Origin: Otatea glauca
Lineage: Eukaryota > Streptophyta > Magnoliopsida > Poales > Poaceae
NCBI GenBank assembly: GCA_036346275.1
Contig: CM070723.1
Span: 4,836,001 to 4,900,000 of the forward strand
DNA length: 64,000 nt
Reading direction: 5' to 3'
Within the stretch, counting starts at the first letter, position 1. The number at the start of each line of letters is the position of its first letter. The position numbers were made by a program, and so were the translations under genes. Below the pieces are notes generated by a model, which saw only the letters and a list, made by a program, of their open reading frames with translations, did not search any database and had not been told where the DNA came from. Positions 34,144 to 46,470 of this stretch are shown here, piece by piece.

Positions 34144-35430
34144 TGATCTAAATTCATTCAAAATCATTGAATTCGAGTATCAAATGTATGTGTTTTATTT
34201 GAATTGTTATAGATTGGTATATACCTAAAACTAATATTTTATAAAATATATCCAAAATTGGTTTAGATTTGTGTATCTGAAATTACAGAGCCTGACACTA
34301 TACTATCTTATTTCGACGTTGTATATGGTATCCAGTTAATTATTATTATTATTATAGGATTAGAATATTCGACACAAAAAAACTCACCCTCCCGTCCGTT
34401 CCGATCGGGCAGTGTTTACAGGTCAGTGAAGGGTCACGTTCCAACAAAATTTTTGAGTTTATCCAATATCCACGAAGGCGTTATCTATCCACCTTGGCCT
34501 GCCATGGCAATGTACCAGCACGGGAGCTCGAGTCAGAATGGAAAAGCTTCGGATTTGGCCGGACGGCTCTTCTTCACATGCACGCACGCCTCTAGTCTAG
34601 CTCTAGTCCAGGAGGACGAATAGGAATCGAACTTGTGCACAGGAGAAAGACTAGTGCATGCGATCAAGAAAAAGAGTCAGTTGCCAGTATTCGTGTGCAA
34701 TATCTGTCGGCATGCTCATACGTAACCCATACATGTTGCGTTCTTCGGCGAATTTTCGACCTCTCGATCCATTCATGAGCAAGTGCATAACATATACACG
34801 GTGGATTCTCGATCTCCGTTTGACGTCTCGTCCAATCTCTATAAAATTGAATTATTTCCTACAAAATCTTCGTGAAATTTCTGTATTCTAATTAAACCGA
34901 GCATAAAGGTATGTTTCACGTCCCTATCACGAAGAAACACGGAGCCATTTGTCTGAATAAACCGGCGACACAACATGTTGTACCATAAATAAATGCCGTC
35001 GAGACAGTTTCAAGCTAAACAAACCTTTTCCCGAACCTTTCCCATCAGGCCGTGCGATCCACAGTTGCGTGATTCCTAAGATCCAATGATTCTTCTGGTC
35101 TTGGACCACCCCTGCTCGCGCAGTCCAAACATGCACGACACATGCGCCGTCTGCACGTACGTCCGTCGCCTAAACATGTCCTCTCAACGATCAATGTCCC
35201 TGCACGAGCTTCGATCGACCGTACCAACAATTTGTGTCACAGAATTGCTGTGATCTGTAGACGGTACTCCGTGGATCCGGACTTACGTGTCTGTTTTTAT
35301 TGACATCGATATGGTAAAATAAGTTGATCAGGTGCTGCCGAAGCTTTACATTCGTCTTTGCCTGCTGCTTAAAAATCCCATGTCTGTTTGGTCCATAATA
35401 CGCAACAGACAGCGATTGGGTGCAATCTTT
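34144..35430. other. No gene seen
   Basis: Intergenic sequence without a domain, splice structure or clear repeat; it contains short unrelated open frames only. Confidence 0.4.
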
Positions 35431-35437
35431 GGAAACT

Positions 35438-35632
35438 GTAACTTAAGTAGTTTTTAAAAGACCGTCCGATCGAAAATGGACAGTTCGGATCGGCCAAAAC
35501 GCATGCGGGTTTTACTGTACAAAAATACTGTTTATGACTGTAGCAAAACACTGTTTATCAATTTTTTATCGATTCGAACCGTTAGTCGTCTAGATCGGAT
35601 GATCTGAGACTATGGGGGAGCAGCCCCAATAG
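35438..35632. mobile_element. MITE, related to 57509-57683
   Basis: gtaacttaagtag near the left end, accgtccgatcgaaaat, cggatcggc, tactgt with cactgtt, and gatcggatgatctgagact match the element at 57509-57683 in order and orientation. Ends are less clear than in the second copy. 35633-36125 has no gene. Confidence 0.6.
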
Positions 35633-36125
35633 TAACTACACCTAATCTCTGTCCATACGCAACGCATGTAAAACCTCCAGGTGTATTTTGAAACAAACAA
35701 ACAAACACGTGAGTTTGGTTACAGGCCGCAAGCATGACAGCGGTGCTGGTTTATTTCAGGTCGCAAAAATAATTGATCCTAGTACTTCTTTTGTGCTACG
35801 AGTACAAGAGAGTTAAGCTCATATCAAAGGTCAAGTTCGCGTCAGTTGCTCAGCTCAAAAGAAAAACCGATAGAAACATCCGAATCACAAACGTGGCGGC
35901 CAAGCGTCAAAAGGGTCAATTTCATTGGGGCATGATTGGTGCCGACGTGTAAAACGCAAAGATTCCAATCGATCCAATGTACAGGTCTCGCCCCACCACT
36001 AATGCACAGTGGTATAGTCGGTGATTATCTATAATATAAAACTCTATATTATATATAAATAAGATTAAAGATAACTCATACAATAGGTTATCTATAGTTG
36101 TTTGTAATGATCTTTCATATAATTA

Positions 36126-36381
36126 CTCCCACCGGTAACAAATAGTTGTCGTTTTGGACATTCACGTAGTTTTTAAAACATAGCTTTGATCACTAATTTC
36201 TATTATAATATAATAATAAACCCAGTAAAATTATAATATTATGGAAGTGCTTTTCAAAACAAATCTATACATATAATTTTCATGTATCCAATTCAAATAT
36301 TTTAAAAGATATTAACAGTTAAAATTTCAAAGGTTTGACTGCAATTATGTCCAAATGACAACTACTTATAACCGAATAGGG
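36126..36381. mobile_element. Stowaway-like MITE
   Basis: It starts ctcccaccggtaacaaatag and its right end is the inverted ctattcggttataagtag, each followed by ttgtc and a ttggac block. The target dinucleotide ta flanks both ends (36124-36125 and 36382-36383). Length is 256 bp and it has no coding capacity. Confidence 0.8.
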
Positions 36382-36983
36382 TAATAGATTGTCTATTCAA
36401 CTATACACATAAAATAAAACCATCTATTAAATATTAGATAATATCTCTCTCCTCCACGTAACTCAAACCACTGCGCTTGCCCGGCAGCTCACCACGAGTG
36501 CCAATAATTCCGGGCAAAGTTATCGCCCAATTTGACCTGCCTGGCTGAAAGCAAAGCACGGTCACCTCTTCGCCCGGGATTTGATGCCAATTATTTGAGT
36601 GTGTTCATTGCTACGATGTTACTCCTAGAGTCCTACACTCCTACTACCTTGAATAATGAACACGGCGTGGTACTCGATTCACTCTGGCCGCGTAAACTTG
36701 CTGACGAGGGTGGTTGCGATCCGAACGAATGATTCTTTAGCGTAGCATTACTAGTAGTACTTCTATGCTTTTTCTTGAAAATCATAGGGATAAATACTAG
36801 GTATCAAAGTTACATCTCGAACGTAAAAAAGTTCTACGTACATGTCATACTAGTACACGGAGGGTCCGTGTGTTGCTGCGGACGTAAGAAATCGCCGATA
36901 CAGGCAAAGATTCTAACAAAGAAATAATTTTCTTTTTTGAACACGGAAAAAAAGGAAATCGAATTGTCACAATTTTTTTAAAA
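36382..36983. other. No gene seen
   Basis: Mostly AT-rich DNA. One 66-codon open frame at 36532-36732 has no recognisable domain or neighbouring exon and is not called. Confidence 0.4.
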
Positions 36984-37430
36984 CCGCAAAATCTTGATCA
37001 CGGTCCATTTTTTTTATGGTAGCTCAGGCACACTCTCAGGACCCTTATAACAAATTTAAAGAATTTACAAATTTAGTAGCCCACCCAAATCAGCGAACTT
37101 GCTTTAAATACGTCATTAATATTGTCATATTTTTTAAAAATAGTAAAAGTTTGATCATGATTTGAAGTTTTTTATGGTAACGTAGGCATGCTCTGAGGAC
37201 CCTTGTCAAAAAATTTGAAGAATCTACAAATTTAGCAGTTCAATTAAATCAGCGAAGTTGCTTTAAATGCATTAGTAGCATTGAAAATTTTAAAAAAATT
37301 GTACAAATTTGATCATGATCCGATTTTTTTATGGTAGGTTAGGCATGCTTTGAGGAACATTTAAAAAAAGTTTCAAAAATTTACAATATGATTTGATAGC
37401 TCAGTCAAATCAGCGAAGCTTATTATCTTT
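36984..37430. repeat. Three diverged tandem units of about 163 bp
   Basis: The sequence ttgatcatgat, then ttttttatggta, then aggcatgct and aaatcagcgaa recurs with starts near 36986, 37147 and 37311. The layout (gatcatgat, then an AT block) recalls the internal satellite of the hAT-like element at 29162-30570, but no terminal repeats are visible here. Confidence 0.65.
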
Positions 37431-39178
37431 CTATTTAAAAAAATTCTGTTGATGCTACAACAAAGCAGAAGAAGTTTACTGTGGAATTTACAGGGAAAAA
37501 GGCGACACGGCGGTGTGGACGGGAGCGTGTCGTACATCCCCGAGAACATAGAGTTTTATACGATAGGATACTTGGAGAGTTTCGTGGCTCTCGTTAGTGT
37601 ATGGAAGCGTTGCGCGTATTTCATTCTCACCTTTGGGTGTTAGCATAAATTCTTGAACAATTTGCGATAACTGTAGACCATAGTACTATTTATTCTTTTT
37701 TCCAGCAACTTATAGCATACAGACATATTATTGTACGATAATGACGAGTTCAATTAGTCAAGTTTGTTTAATAGATGTCACATTTTTGTTCTTTAATAGT
37801 GAGTAGTGTTTGCATCATGCCTGTCCAACTCCACCGACGGCCAAGTTGATTAAGTGAACAATGTTAGGAAGTTTCACCGGACAAATGGTTCATCTATTAC
37901 TACGCTGTATCGTTGGAGCTCGACGCTACCATGGATGAACGTGTGTTACCTTCTGTGGTGCTCTATGGCCGGAGCGCGCTCTCTCTAAAAGTAAATACAG
38001 AGTTGTTTCTCGATGATTATAGTCTTTTATCGTATGCTAAATTCAATATAGGCCGTTTAGTATTTTCGATCAAATGGATCAGATTAACTGTTATTTATTT
38101 ATACTTTCTCTAGTAATAGAGTAGTAGGAATACCTGCAACAAATTAATAGTTAGATCTGATTTTACTAAATATTATATACTGATAGGTACGATACATTAT
38201 AAAATTTTTCTTCTAACTACTGTGATATTTTCTTCTCAAATTTAACCCTGATTTCTTTCGAGAAGCTAGAGGTTTAGAATCCTCTATAAGTTATTGTCAG
38301 TTAACACTGTGGAGAAACATTTAACACCTTCGATGACAACCATGCTCTCAAAGCTTTGGGTCATTTTCTATGATTTGTTGCTTTGTGGGGGAATGACTTG
38401 TGGTGTGAATATAGCCATGGATACTGTCCACTAGTTAACGAGAGTGACGAATCATTTAAAATCCCCTTTACTTGCTAGTGCCCCTGTACCAAAAATTCTT
38501 TCGGAGTCGTCGCAGTCTACGACAATGACGGCGTCCTCTCGGTTTTGCTCATCCCAAATGGAGGTCCGATATGATCAGCAGCACATAAGTATCATTCTTC
38601 GTTCGCGTGATACAGTCATGCAACTCTAATTAAGTATGTACAGAGAATTCTAAAGTTTCCTACTTTGATTGAACGACTTACCGTAAAAGTGTGGCAAAGA
38701 GGCAGACACCTTCTATATACGAACTTTTTGGAAACATTTTGAGAATATTACGGGACACTTAGAAATTAACCTAGAGTGCGATTCTACGAGGATCTATTCC
38801 CGAAACCTCGTGGATAAAGCAGTGGTGAATAGATTCTCTCGGAATATAGTATTTATTTATATTTTTTTCTTAGTAGTATAGTAATAAAAATACTCTCAAT
38901 AAATTAATAAATAGATCTAATTTTTATCGTCCACTATATACTACTGCGGTACAATGTTCCATAAAATTTTAACAGTTTTGCTAATTTACGGTTATCCATA
39001 CGCGCGTTTCTTTGCGGTCGCACTTGGACGCATGACACGTGGAGTGTTGGTGTGAGAAGCACACTACGACTCTTCGCGAAGAGAAAGAAACATAGAAGCT
39101 GGCATGCCCCACTTTTTTTATTATTTTTTTTGACCTAACTGTCATGCAACGTAATTACTTGCTATTTTTTTCTCATGA
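37431..39178. other. No gene seen; one diverged direct repeat
   Basis: Blocks at about 38105-38205 and 38865-38970 share aaattaata, tagatct, tatatact and ataaaatttt in the same order, about 760 bp apart, and could be decayed LTRs or a duplicated fragment. No other structure is apparent. Confidence 0.35.
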
Positions 39179-39179
39179 G

Positions 39180-39445
39180 CTACTGCACGAAATTTTTCAA
39201 ACCGAAAGATTTTAAATTGAAAATTTTACGAGTTGAAACTTTCTAATTTGAAAATTTTCATTTTAAAACTTTTCGCGTTGAAACTTTCCAAGTGGAAACT
39301 TTTCAGATTGAAAATTTCTAATCTGAAACTTTTTGTGTTGAAACTTTCTGATTCGAAATTTTTTTATTTTTTTTCGTGTTTTAATTTTTTATTTGAATTT
39401 TTTCGAGTTGAAACTTCATATTTAAAATTTTCAAAGTTTAAACAT
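39180..39445. repeat. Degenerate minisatellite with unit of about 18-20 bp
   Basis: Variants of ttgaaactttctaatt recur about a dozen times. The frame across it reads periodic leucine/lysine (such as NLKIF and ALKLS), a result of the repeat rather than a gene. Confidence 0.7.
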
Positions 39446-39840
39446 TTTAATTCTAACCTTTTGTGTTAATGAGGGAAGAAGGGGTGGGAGAAGTGAGGTG
39501 AGAAAAGAGAAGGGAGGCGGTGCATGAAGAAAATAATATATAGCATTCTAGAAAAATAACTTAAAATTTATTAATTCGAAGTTAACTTCAAAATAATGGT
39601 ACCCAAATTTTAATGGATAAGCTCATGCGCGCGCGCATGCTATTGGACCAGTTGCACTAAGCCCTGCACATAACCGATTCCCCGATTTGATACCGTCCAG
39701 ACAAACCAACCCCACTCACTGACACCCCGGCCGCACAGACGAGCACCCGCCACTGACATGTGGGCCCACCACAGATTCCTTCCCCTTCGATGCGGGGCGG
39801 GGCTCGAGTGCTCGACCTCGGCACAGCTCCCTCTTCTCGC
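39446..39840. other. Upstream region of the kinase gene
   Basis: AT-rich at first, then GC-rich from about 39620 toward the promoter. It contains gcgcgcgcatgc at 39629. No gene is called. Confidence 0.4.
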
Positions 39841-39846
39841 TTCCCT

Positions 39847-39853
39847 TATAAGC
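39847..39853 (+). promoter_or_regulatory. Likely TATA box of the pyruvate dehydrogenase kinase gene
   Basis: TATAAGC lies 141 bp before the start codon at 39988, in GC-rich DNA, at a distance that leaves a leader of about 110 bases. Confidence 0.5.
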
Positions 39854-39987
39854 GCGCACCAACACACGCCGTCCTCGCCTCTCATCTCATGCCGCCCTAA
39901 TTAACCGCCTCGCTCCCTAATCCCGTCGGTAACGAACTCTGAGGCGGTGGGCGTGAGCGTCCGGGCGGCGGCGGCGGCGGTGGAGGG

Positions 39988-40232
39988 ATGGCGTCGGAGC
40001 CGGTGGCGCGGGCGGTGGTGGAGGAGGTGGGGCGGTGGCGGAGCATGAAGCAGACGGGGGTGAGCTTGCGGTACATGATGGAGTTCGGGTCGCGCCCCAC
40101 GGAGCGCAACCTGCTCCTCTCCGCGCAGTTCCTGCACAAGGAGCTCCCCATACGCATCGCCCGCCGCGCGCTCGAGCTCGAGTCCCTCCCCTTCGGCCTC
40201 TCCAGCAAGCCCGCCATCCTCAAGGTCGATAC

Positions 40233-40268
<36 letters not shown>

Positions 40269-43200
40269 GTGCGTGTGTGCGTTGGGGGATTCGGTTAATT
40301 TAGATTTGATGCCCGATTGGAATTGTTTGACCATTGTCCTGATTGCTTGTCTTATCCTTTTGGCCCATTGGTGATTCGACAAGTTTCGGTCTACCTCTTC
40401 TGGATGGCTTTGTAATTTGTATGTCTCATGGCTATTCCCCCCTTTTTTTCACTGTGATTGGGAAACGGTGGTTTGCTGTTGTATACTAGGATGTTTATCC
40501 CGAATCATTTTGAAAAGGTGATTCCTTTAGGATGGATGCCTATATATCTTTTCATGTTTATTGTTAAATATTATTTTTGTCATCAGTTCTGGGGAAATGG
40601 AATGCGAAGAAGTTGCTATCACTATGTGTCAGTATTTAATTTTAAATATCTAATTTATATTGATTGAAAATGATATCGTTTAATAGTTCTTTACTGTCCA
40701 CGTGATGTGCTGTTTCGTGTATTCTCCTTTTCATTCACGAAAATTTATCGTCAATATGTAGCAAAGTTATACCGTAGGATAAGGAAAATTTTTGGGAGAT
40801 TCCTGCTTGCCGATTTGCTTACATTTCTTTTTTAGTTGGTTGTGGGGGTCAATTTTGTGTTGTGTTGTCTTCTTGATGTCGTCACGTCAGTGCTAGAAGA
40901 ATCTGAATTCTGCAAAGAGTAATTATTTTATCGAAGAATTCTTACAGATGAATGTATCAATTCCTGCCAATTTGAGCACCATTTTGTGGGACTGATGGGT
41001 TGGTCTGTTCCCCGTTGTGAAGGTGAGGGACTGGTACTTGGACTCGTTCCGCGACATCCGATATTTTCCAGAAGTGAGGAACCGGGACGACGAGCTCGCT
41101 TTCACGCAGATGATCAAGATGATCAAAGTGCGGCACAATAATGTGGTTCCGACAATGGCTTTGGGAGTGCAGCAGCTGAAGAAGGAACAGTGTCGTGCAA
41201 GGAAGATTCCCCCAGGATTTGACGAGATTCACCAATTTCTTGATCGATTCTACATGTCAAGGATTGCTATCCGCATGCTTATAGGTTTGTGAGCTTGATA
41301 CTACTCTTCTGTCAGGAGCTAAATTTATAAATGATGTACTGACAGCTACTTTCTTGTCTAATTTAGTTCTTGACATTCTGTCCTAAATCTTACACACGAT
41401 TTGTACCCACTTTTTTAGACGATTTGTAGATTTGAACTTTGGCAGACAGCAGCTCTTTTTGGTTTCATATGCTGTTACTTGATTTCTTTGCATACAAACT
41501 TCCTTTTGCTTGAGCTGACTGTACTATTTTAAAACGAAAAATGGTACATATTCTTGACCTTGTGTGTAAGTCCTAAACCAAACGACAGATAGGAAAGTTG
41601 ATAGTTGTAGACAATTGTTGTAAGTCCTAAACCAAACGATAGATAGGAAAGTTGAGAGTTAGTTGTTAGACAATTGTTCTGAGTTATACCGACTTGCTTG
41701 ATTTCAGGGCAGCATGTGGCTTTGCATGATCCTGACCTAGAGCCTGGCGTCATAGGCCTCATCAATACAAGATTGTCCCCCATACAGGTGGCTCAAACTG
41801 CTAGTGAGGATGCTCGTTCTATTTGTTTGAGGGAATATGGATCTGCTCCTGACATCAACATTTACGGAGACCCAAATTTTACGTTTCCGTAAGTGCCAGA
41901 TATAAACTCCCACCATTTAGCTTTATTACAACTTGATTCAATCGTGTTTAAGCATCACTTCCTCTTTGTTGTTTGGTTATCTGTTCGGATTGTTTATGCT
42001 TGTGTTTTCATAAAGCATGGTTTTCTTCATCTTTATTGGGGATTGCCGGATTGGCCTCCCTGCTTATTGTCTTTCTAACTAGCTAACTATTTTGACTTTA
42101 TCATGTGCAGAAACGTCGCATCACATCTACATCTCATGTTATTTGAACTGGTGAAAAACTCCCTTCGTGCGGTACAGGAACGATATATGAATTCTGATAA
42201 AGGCGTTCCTCCTATTAGAATTATAGTTGCTGATGGAGAAGAGGATGTCACTATTAAGGTACCAGTCTATGACATCACCTAGCATCTATTGTTGGTATCA
42301 TTCTAGGCTACGGGTAGTTACTGAAAAGTTGCTATGATGGAACTAGCACTGATATCTGCCTATGCATGAATTTAGCATCTCATATTATTAGGCTGTGGCA
42401 TAAATTGCAATTGTGAATGATTTGACTTATATTTGATAGTGGGATTAGAACCAGACCAACAGAGGTATGTATTAATGCTGACCGCTGAATGCATGTCTAA
42501 AGCCAAACTACCATTTGTAGAGGATGTAAATGAACTGATGTTTTTTTTAAGTATGGTGCCTAACTAGGACATTTTAATTAACACCTTTTTATATTGTTAC
42601 TCTATGGTGCTGCATTTCCGTATTAATCTCTCCTCTGACTTACCATGTTGTTTATGTTGCTGTTACTAAACATTAATCCATACCATAGTGTTAGATGCCA
42701 TTCTCTTCAATGTGACAGACACTTTCTTATGTTAGTACTTATATCCTGCTAAGTTCTGTGGACCAATATGAGGCCAATTCATGTCAAAATAAATTAAATA
42801 TTCCACGTGCGGAAAAATCAGAGGGCCAACAATTTCTTTTTGAAGACAAAAGATAGCCAACATGTTCGTTAAATACATTATTTCCAAGTAGTGTTTAAGT
42901 GTTTCAGTTTCAATGCTTTGCTATATAGGTCAGTGATGAAGGTGGTGGAATACCAAGAAGTGGCCTCCCTAGAATTTTCACATATCTTTACAGCACTGCA
43001 AAGAATCCACCTGATATAGATGGCCCTATTGAAGGAGCAACTATGGCTGGATATGGTTATGGGCTCCCAATAAGTCGCCTTTATGCTCGATATTTTGGTG
43101 GTGACTTGCAAATCATATCTATGGAAGGATACGGTACTATCATTTTTCACTTCATTTACTGGCATTCAGTCAGTGTCAATGTCGAGCAATTTATCCATCT

Positions 43201-43386
43201 TTACCTGAAGTTTCATGCACATCTCTCTGTTTCGTGTATAAAAAATTACTAGTAGTGGTTATAGAAATATAACTGCACTATGTCTTCAAGACTTCAGCTG
43301 ACCATTCTTGCCTTCTCTATTATGTAGGCACCGATGCTTACCTCCACTTGTCACGGTTGGGAGATTCAGAGGAGCCATTGCCTTGA
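39988..43386 (+). CDS. PDK: Mitochondrial pyruvate dehydrogenase kinase
   Basis: This kinase phosphorylates the E1-alpha subunit of the mitochondrial pyruvate dehydrogenase complex and so switches it off. Six exons: 39988-40224, 41023-41284, 41708-41888, 42111-42258, 42929-43133, 43328-43386. All introns are GT-AG and frames join to 363 residues, the usual plant length. Residues 1 to about 165 form the helical regulatory domain (SLRYMMEFG, RDWYLDSFRDI, RIAIRMLIGQHVAL). The GHKL ATP-binding domain follows: N-box with Glu239 and Asn243 (LFELVKNSLRAV), G1 box DEGGGIP at about 279-285, and G2 box GYGYGLPISRLYARYFGG from about 317. Despite the histidine-kinase fold it phosphorylates serine. The start lies in a GC-rich first exon beginning MASEPVARAV; there is no separate long presequence. 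The gene looks intact. Confidence 0.96.
40236..40264 (+). repeat. CT microsatellite in intron 1
   Basis: About 14 tandem tc/ct units start 12 bp after the intron 1 donor of the kinase gene. Frames that read through it into serine-leucine repeats are not coding. Confidence 0.9.
41566..41678 (+). repeat. Tandem duplication in intron 2 of the kinase gene
   Basis: Two adjacent copies (54 and 59 bp) of a unit starting gtaagtcctaaaccaaacga and ending agacaattgtt. Each begins with gtaag, which mimics a splice donor. Confidence 0.85.
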
Positions 43387-43829
43387 GGTCTTCCCTGTTC
43401 TGATACCATTTCTGTAATTAGGTTGCTCTTGTTTCATGTAATCCCTGTTCTAGCTTACTCATGAATGAAAGGCAGAGCTCCTGCCGCTCCTTCAAAAAAA
43501 AAATCCCTGTGCTAGCTTGCAAATATTGTTTTAAGGCCAGCCATCTATAGCTGTTAACTTGTCATCTTCTAGTTATCATGTTCTCATCATTTCAACGTTG
43601 CTGCAGTGTGAGCAGAAGCCCCCTATCTCTACTTTCTGTTTTCTAGAGATAGAATCCTTCTGCCTCGCAATATTTGGCATTGTTTCATAATCACACTTCA
43701 CTTGCCTACTTGGAGCTTCATTGTTGCGTGCAAGGTGTACTTAGTTAATTTTCAATGGTAGCTAATTCCATCAACTGCATGGCTTGTTTTAGATAGTTTG
43801 CAGCTTTTGGAACTTCTTCATGTCTTATT
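43387..43829 (+). other. Kinase-gene 3' region
   Basis: aatgaaaggcagagctcctgc then an A-run at 43492-43503 looks like a retroposed or common grass 3'-end sequence. No further gene. Confidence 0.4.
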
Positions 43830-44053
43830 TGTTAGGGCTAGAGACGCAAAGAGAGACAGATTTAACAGGAGGCAAATCCACTATTTTTGATTCAATTTAC
43901 ATGTACATGGTAACATGGAGGTGGTTATATATAGCTAGTTGAATAAGAGTTATATAAGATTTGAACTCCTATTTGAATATTTGAGGAATCCTTATCTCTC
44001 ACAAGCTAGTTGGATATTTTAGGAAACCATATCTCGTCTCTCAAACCCTAACA
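43830..44053 (-). mobile_element. Small solo LTR, Copia type
   Basis: The 224-bp segment has TG at its start and CA at its end, with tgttaggg/ccctaaca inverted termini. Read on the minus strand it has atatataacc as a TATA-like box. Flanks are ttatt (43825-43829) and ttagt (44054-44058), a one-mismatch 5-bp target duplication. Confidence 0.65.
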
Positions 44054-44267
44054 TTAGTGATTCAGCTTTTGCATCTGCCGTCCAACTCAAGCTACAGTGA
44101 TGAACATGGGACAGGGATGTGTCAACCAACTCTCTTACCATTCACACTTCAAAAAGATTTACCTACCACTATTCACTAGTATCAATATCATCAGTTCCAA
44201 ATCTCAGTAGGCGCCGCGCCAACTGTTACGCATCTAGCGGCGAGAATCGCGCGGCTCACAAAAAAAA

Positions 44268-45065
44268 GATTTTTTAGGGGGTCTTCTTAGGGAAAAAGGG
44301 TTTGGATATAATCTCTAAATATTTCGAGATAGGTTGCTCGAAAAAAAGCGGACCTAGATGGAATCTCGAAATTTTCAGGGGGCCTTCTCGCCACAGAAAC
44401 GGATCGAGATGTAATTTCGAGAATTTCTGAGAGGTCTGATCAGGAAAAGTGGACCCAAATGTAATCTCGGAATTTTCGGAGGGCCTGTGCGTGAAAAACA
44501 AATTTCGGGTTTGCTGTGGGTCTTTTCGAAAAAAAGGATCTGGATGTAATTTCGGGAATATCCGAGGGCCAATACACAAAAAATTGGGCACCAAACCGGG
44601 CCTAGATGTAATTTCAAAAACTTTCGAGAGGGTCTTCTCTGAAGAAAGCGGATATGGACGTAACTTCAGAATTTTCAAAGGGCCTGCACGAAAGAAAAGG
44701 AATTTCAACTTTTTAGGAGGGCCTTTCCGTAAAAAAAAGGCGTGGATCTCAGAATTTTTGGACGCCATGTGTCAAAGAAAACGCATTTTGACATTTTTGG
44801 GGGGTCTTTTAGCAAAAAAGGAGCCATATGTAATTTTTGGGAGCCTTTTTGCAAAAAATCTGGCGCGCCAAAACGGATCTAGATGTAATTTGAAAAAAAT
44901 TCGAGGGGGTCTCCTTGAAAAAAAACCCACTCAGACATAATTTCGGAATTTTCAGAGGGCCTGCGCGAAAAAACGAATTTTGGAAATTTTTAGGGTCTTT
45001 CCGCAAAAAGGACTTGTATGTAATTTTAGAAATTCCTGTGAGCCTTTTCGCTAAAAAGCGGGCGC
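44268..45065. repeat. Degenerate tandem array with unit of about 75-90 bp
   Basis: About ten diverged units share the outline ggacctagatgtaat, ttcggaattttc, gagggcct, then a ttcgcgaaaaa-like block. Long open frames on both strands reflect the periodicity. The reverse complement of the unit resembles the short array at 49835-50060. Confidence 0.65.
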
Positions 45066-45353
45066 CACGCGGCAGCCGCGCTCCTGCGCCATGCGTCGCA
45101 AGGCAAAAATTCGGGCAGGGCGACGAGCGCGCGCGGGCGGGAGGAGTCGAAGCTGCGTCGTGGACGTCGTAGTGAAGAGCATTCCCGCTGCACTATGTGG
45201 CCGTTGCGTCCGAATGGGAAGGATAAATTACTTAAGCCGTATTACGGCAGGTGCAAAGCGGACGACGTGACCATGCGCGGAGCGAACACGCCAGTGAAAA
45301 TCGACGTGGACACCACGTGCGGCTCGGAAACCTTCAGGATATAATATACTGAG
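45066..45353. other. GC-rich stretch next to the array
   Basis: Contains gcgcgcgggcggg and other GC runs. No gene or splice pattern is visible. 44054-44267 likewise holds nothing that I can name. Confidence 0.35.
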
Positions 45354-45737
45354 CAGGGTTCACAAAACCATAAAAAATCGCTCGGTTTTCGCGGTTTTCG
45401 ATCTTATCGTGCCGGCTCGAGATCCAAAACCGTCCGATAAACCGATCTAATTTAAAAAAATAAAAAAAATTGAAAAAAAATTATTTGTTGAAACCGTTGA
45501 AAACCCACGGTTTTCGCAAAAAACCGCTGGAAAAACAATTTTTCAGGAACATTCAATTGGTCGGCTGTTTTTCGCGAAAAACCGTGATAAACCGCGAAAA
45601 CCGAGCGGTTTTTAATTTTTTTCAATTTTTTTAACTCTTCGATTTCTGACGGTTTTCAAGCGGGTTTTTGAGCGATTTTTACGGTTATCACGGTTTCAGT
45701 TTTTACGATTTTTCACGATTTTGATTTTGTGAACCTA
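45354..45737 (-). mobile_element. hAT-like MITE, copy 3
   Basis: It starts CAGGGTTCACAAAACC and ends gattttgtgaaccta, clear inverted termini. Flanking 8-mers are atactgag (45346-45353) and atgctgag (45738-45745), one mismatch. The interior contains the family's aaaaccgctc motif mostly in the opposite orientation to copies 1 and 2. Confidence 0.8.
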
Positions 45738-45745
45738 ATGCTGAG

Positions 45746-46214
45746 TATGAGCTTGGTTACACACTTGCACGACAGTATTTACGGTTCCCTTCTGTGCACG
45801 TAGAGCGAAGATTCAGCCAGTGTCACCAGGTTCGGCTGCTGTAAAAGGCTTTAACTCTGCGATTCCGTGTAAGGACAGTCCAGGAGAGCCGGTCACGATG
45901 TGACCACAAAGGTTTGCTTCAGGCAAAAAGGAGATTAAAGCGCGGAAAATCGGGCAGAATCTTATGTAAATATATCGTTAAGGCAGAAGATGTCTCTGCT
46001 TAAGCTGCTACGCATTCTTCTTCGCTTTCTTTCTTTCTTTCTTGGTTTTGATCGAATCTTCTTTTCTTCCGTAAAAAGTTGACGTTGGCTCGTGAATGAA
46101 AGTAGCACGCACGACGCCAAGTTACTTCGGTGCTCGCGCGGTTTCGCCAGTTGCTTGAAATGCTACCCAAAAAAAAAGAATCGCTTACATAGGTCTTGTT
46201 TAGTAGAGCTTCGG
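45746..46214. other. No gene seen
   Basis: Intergenic DNA with a tttctttctttctttctt run at 46027-46042. No domain is recognised in the short open frames. Confidence 0.4.
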
Positions 46215-46470
46215 ATCTTAAGAGGGTGTTTGAGACAGCTCCAACTCCACCAAAATCCGTGGAGTTGGTGGAGCAGAGTATTCCTAACTTCAGAAATTTA
46301 TGGAGCTGGAGCTGTGGGTACATTAAAAGTGTTTAGATGTATCATCTTGTTTACATTTTAGACTAAAAATATAAACTTAATTCACTTTATTTTAGCCTAC
46401 AAACTCCAGCTCTGAGGTGGAGCTGGGATCTGGAGCTATATCTACAGCTCCAACTCCGTGGATCTGATGA
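46215..46470. mobile_element. MITE, family member 2
   Basis: Matches 19644-19885 over most of its length (see that entry). Here the ends are clearer: gagacagctccaactcc on the left and ctacagctccaactccgtgg on the right, with internal agctggagctg palindromes. Confidence 0.7.

Noticed and set aside
33945..34150. Open frames of Tyr-Ile repeats on both strands
   Set aside because: Product of the TA microsatellite.
39233..39469. Leucine/lysine periodic open frame
   Set aside because: Product of the degenerate minisatellite; no homologue or gene structure.
44274..44940. Open frames of more than 160 codons on both strands
   Set aside because: Both follow the period of the degenerate tandem array, and neither has splice or start context.
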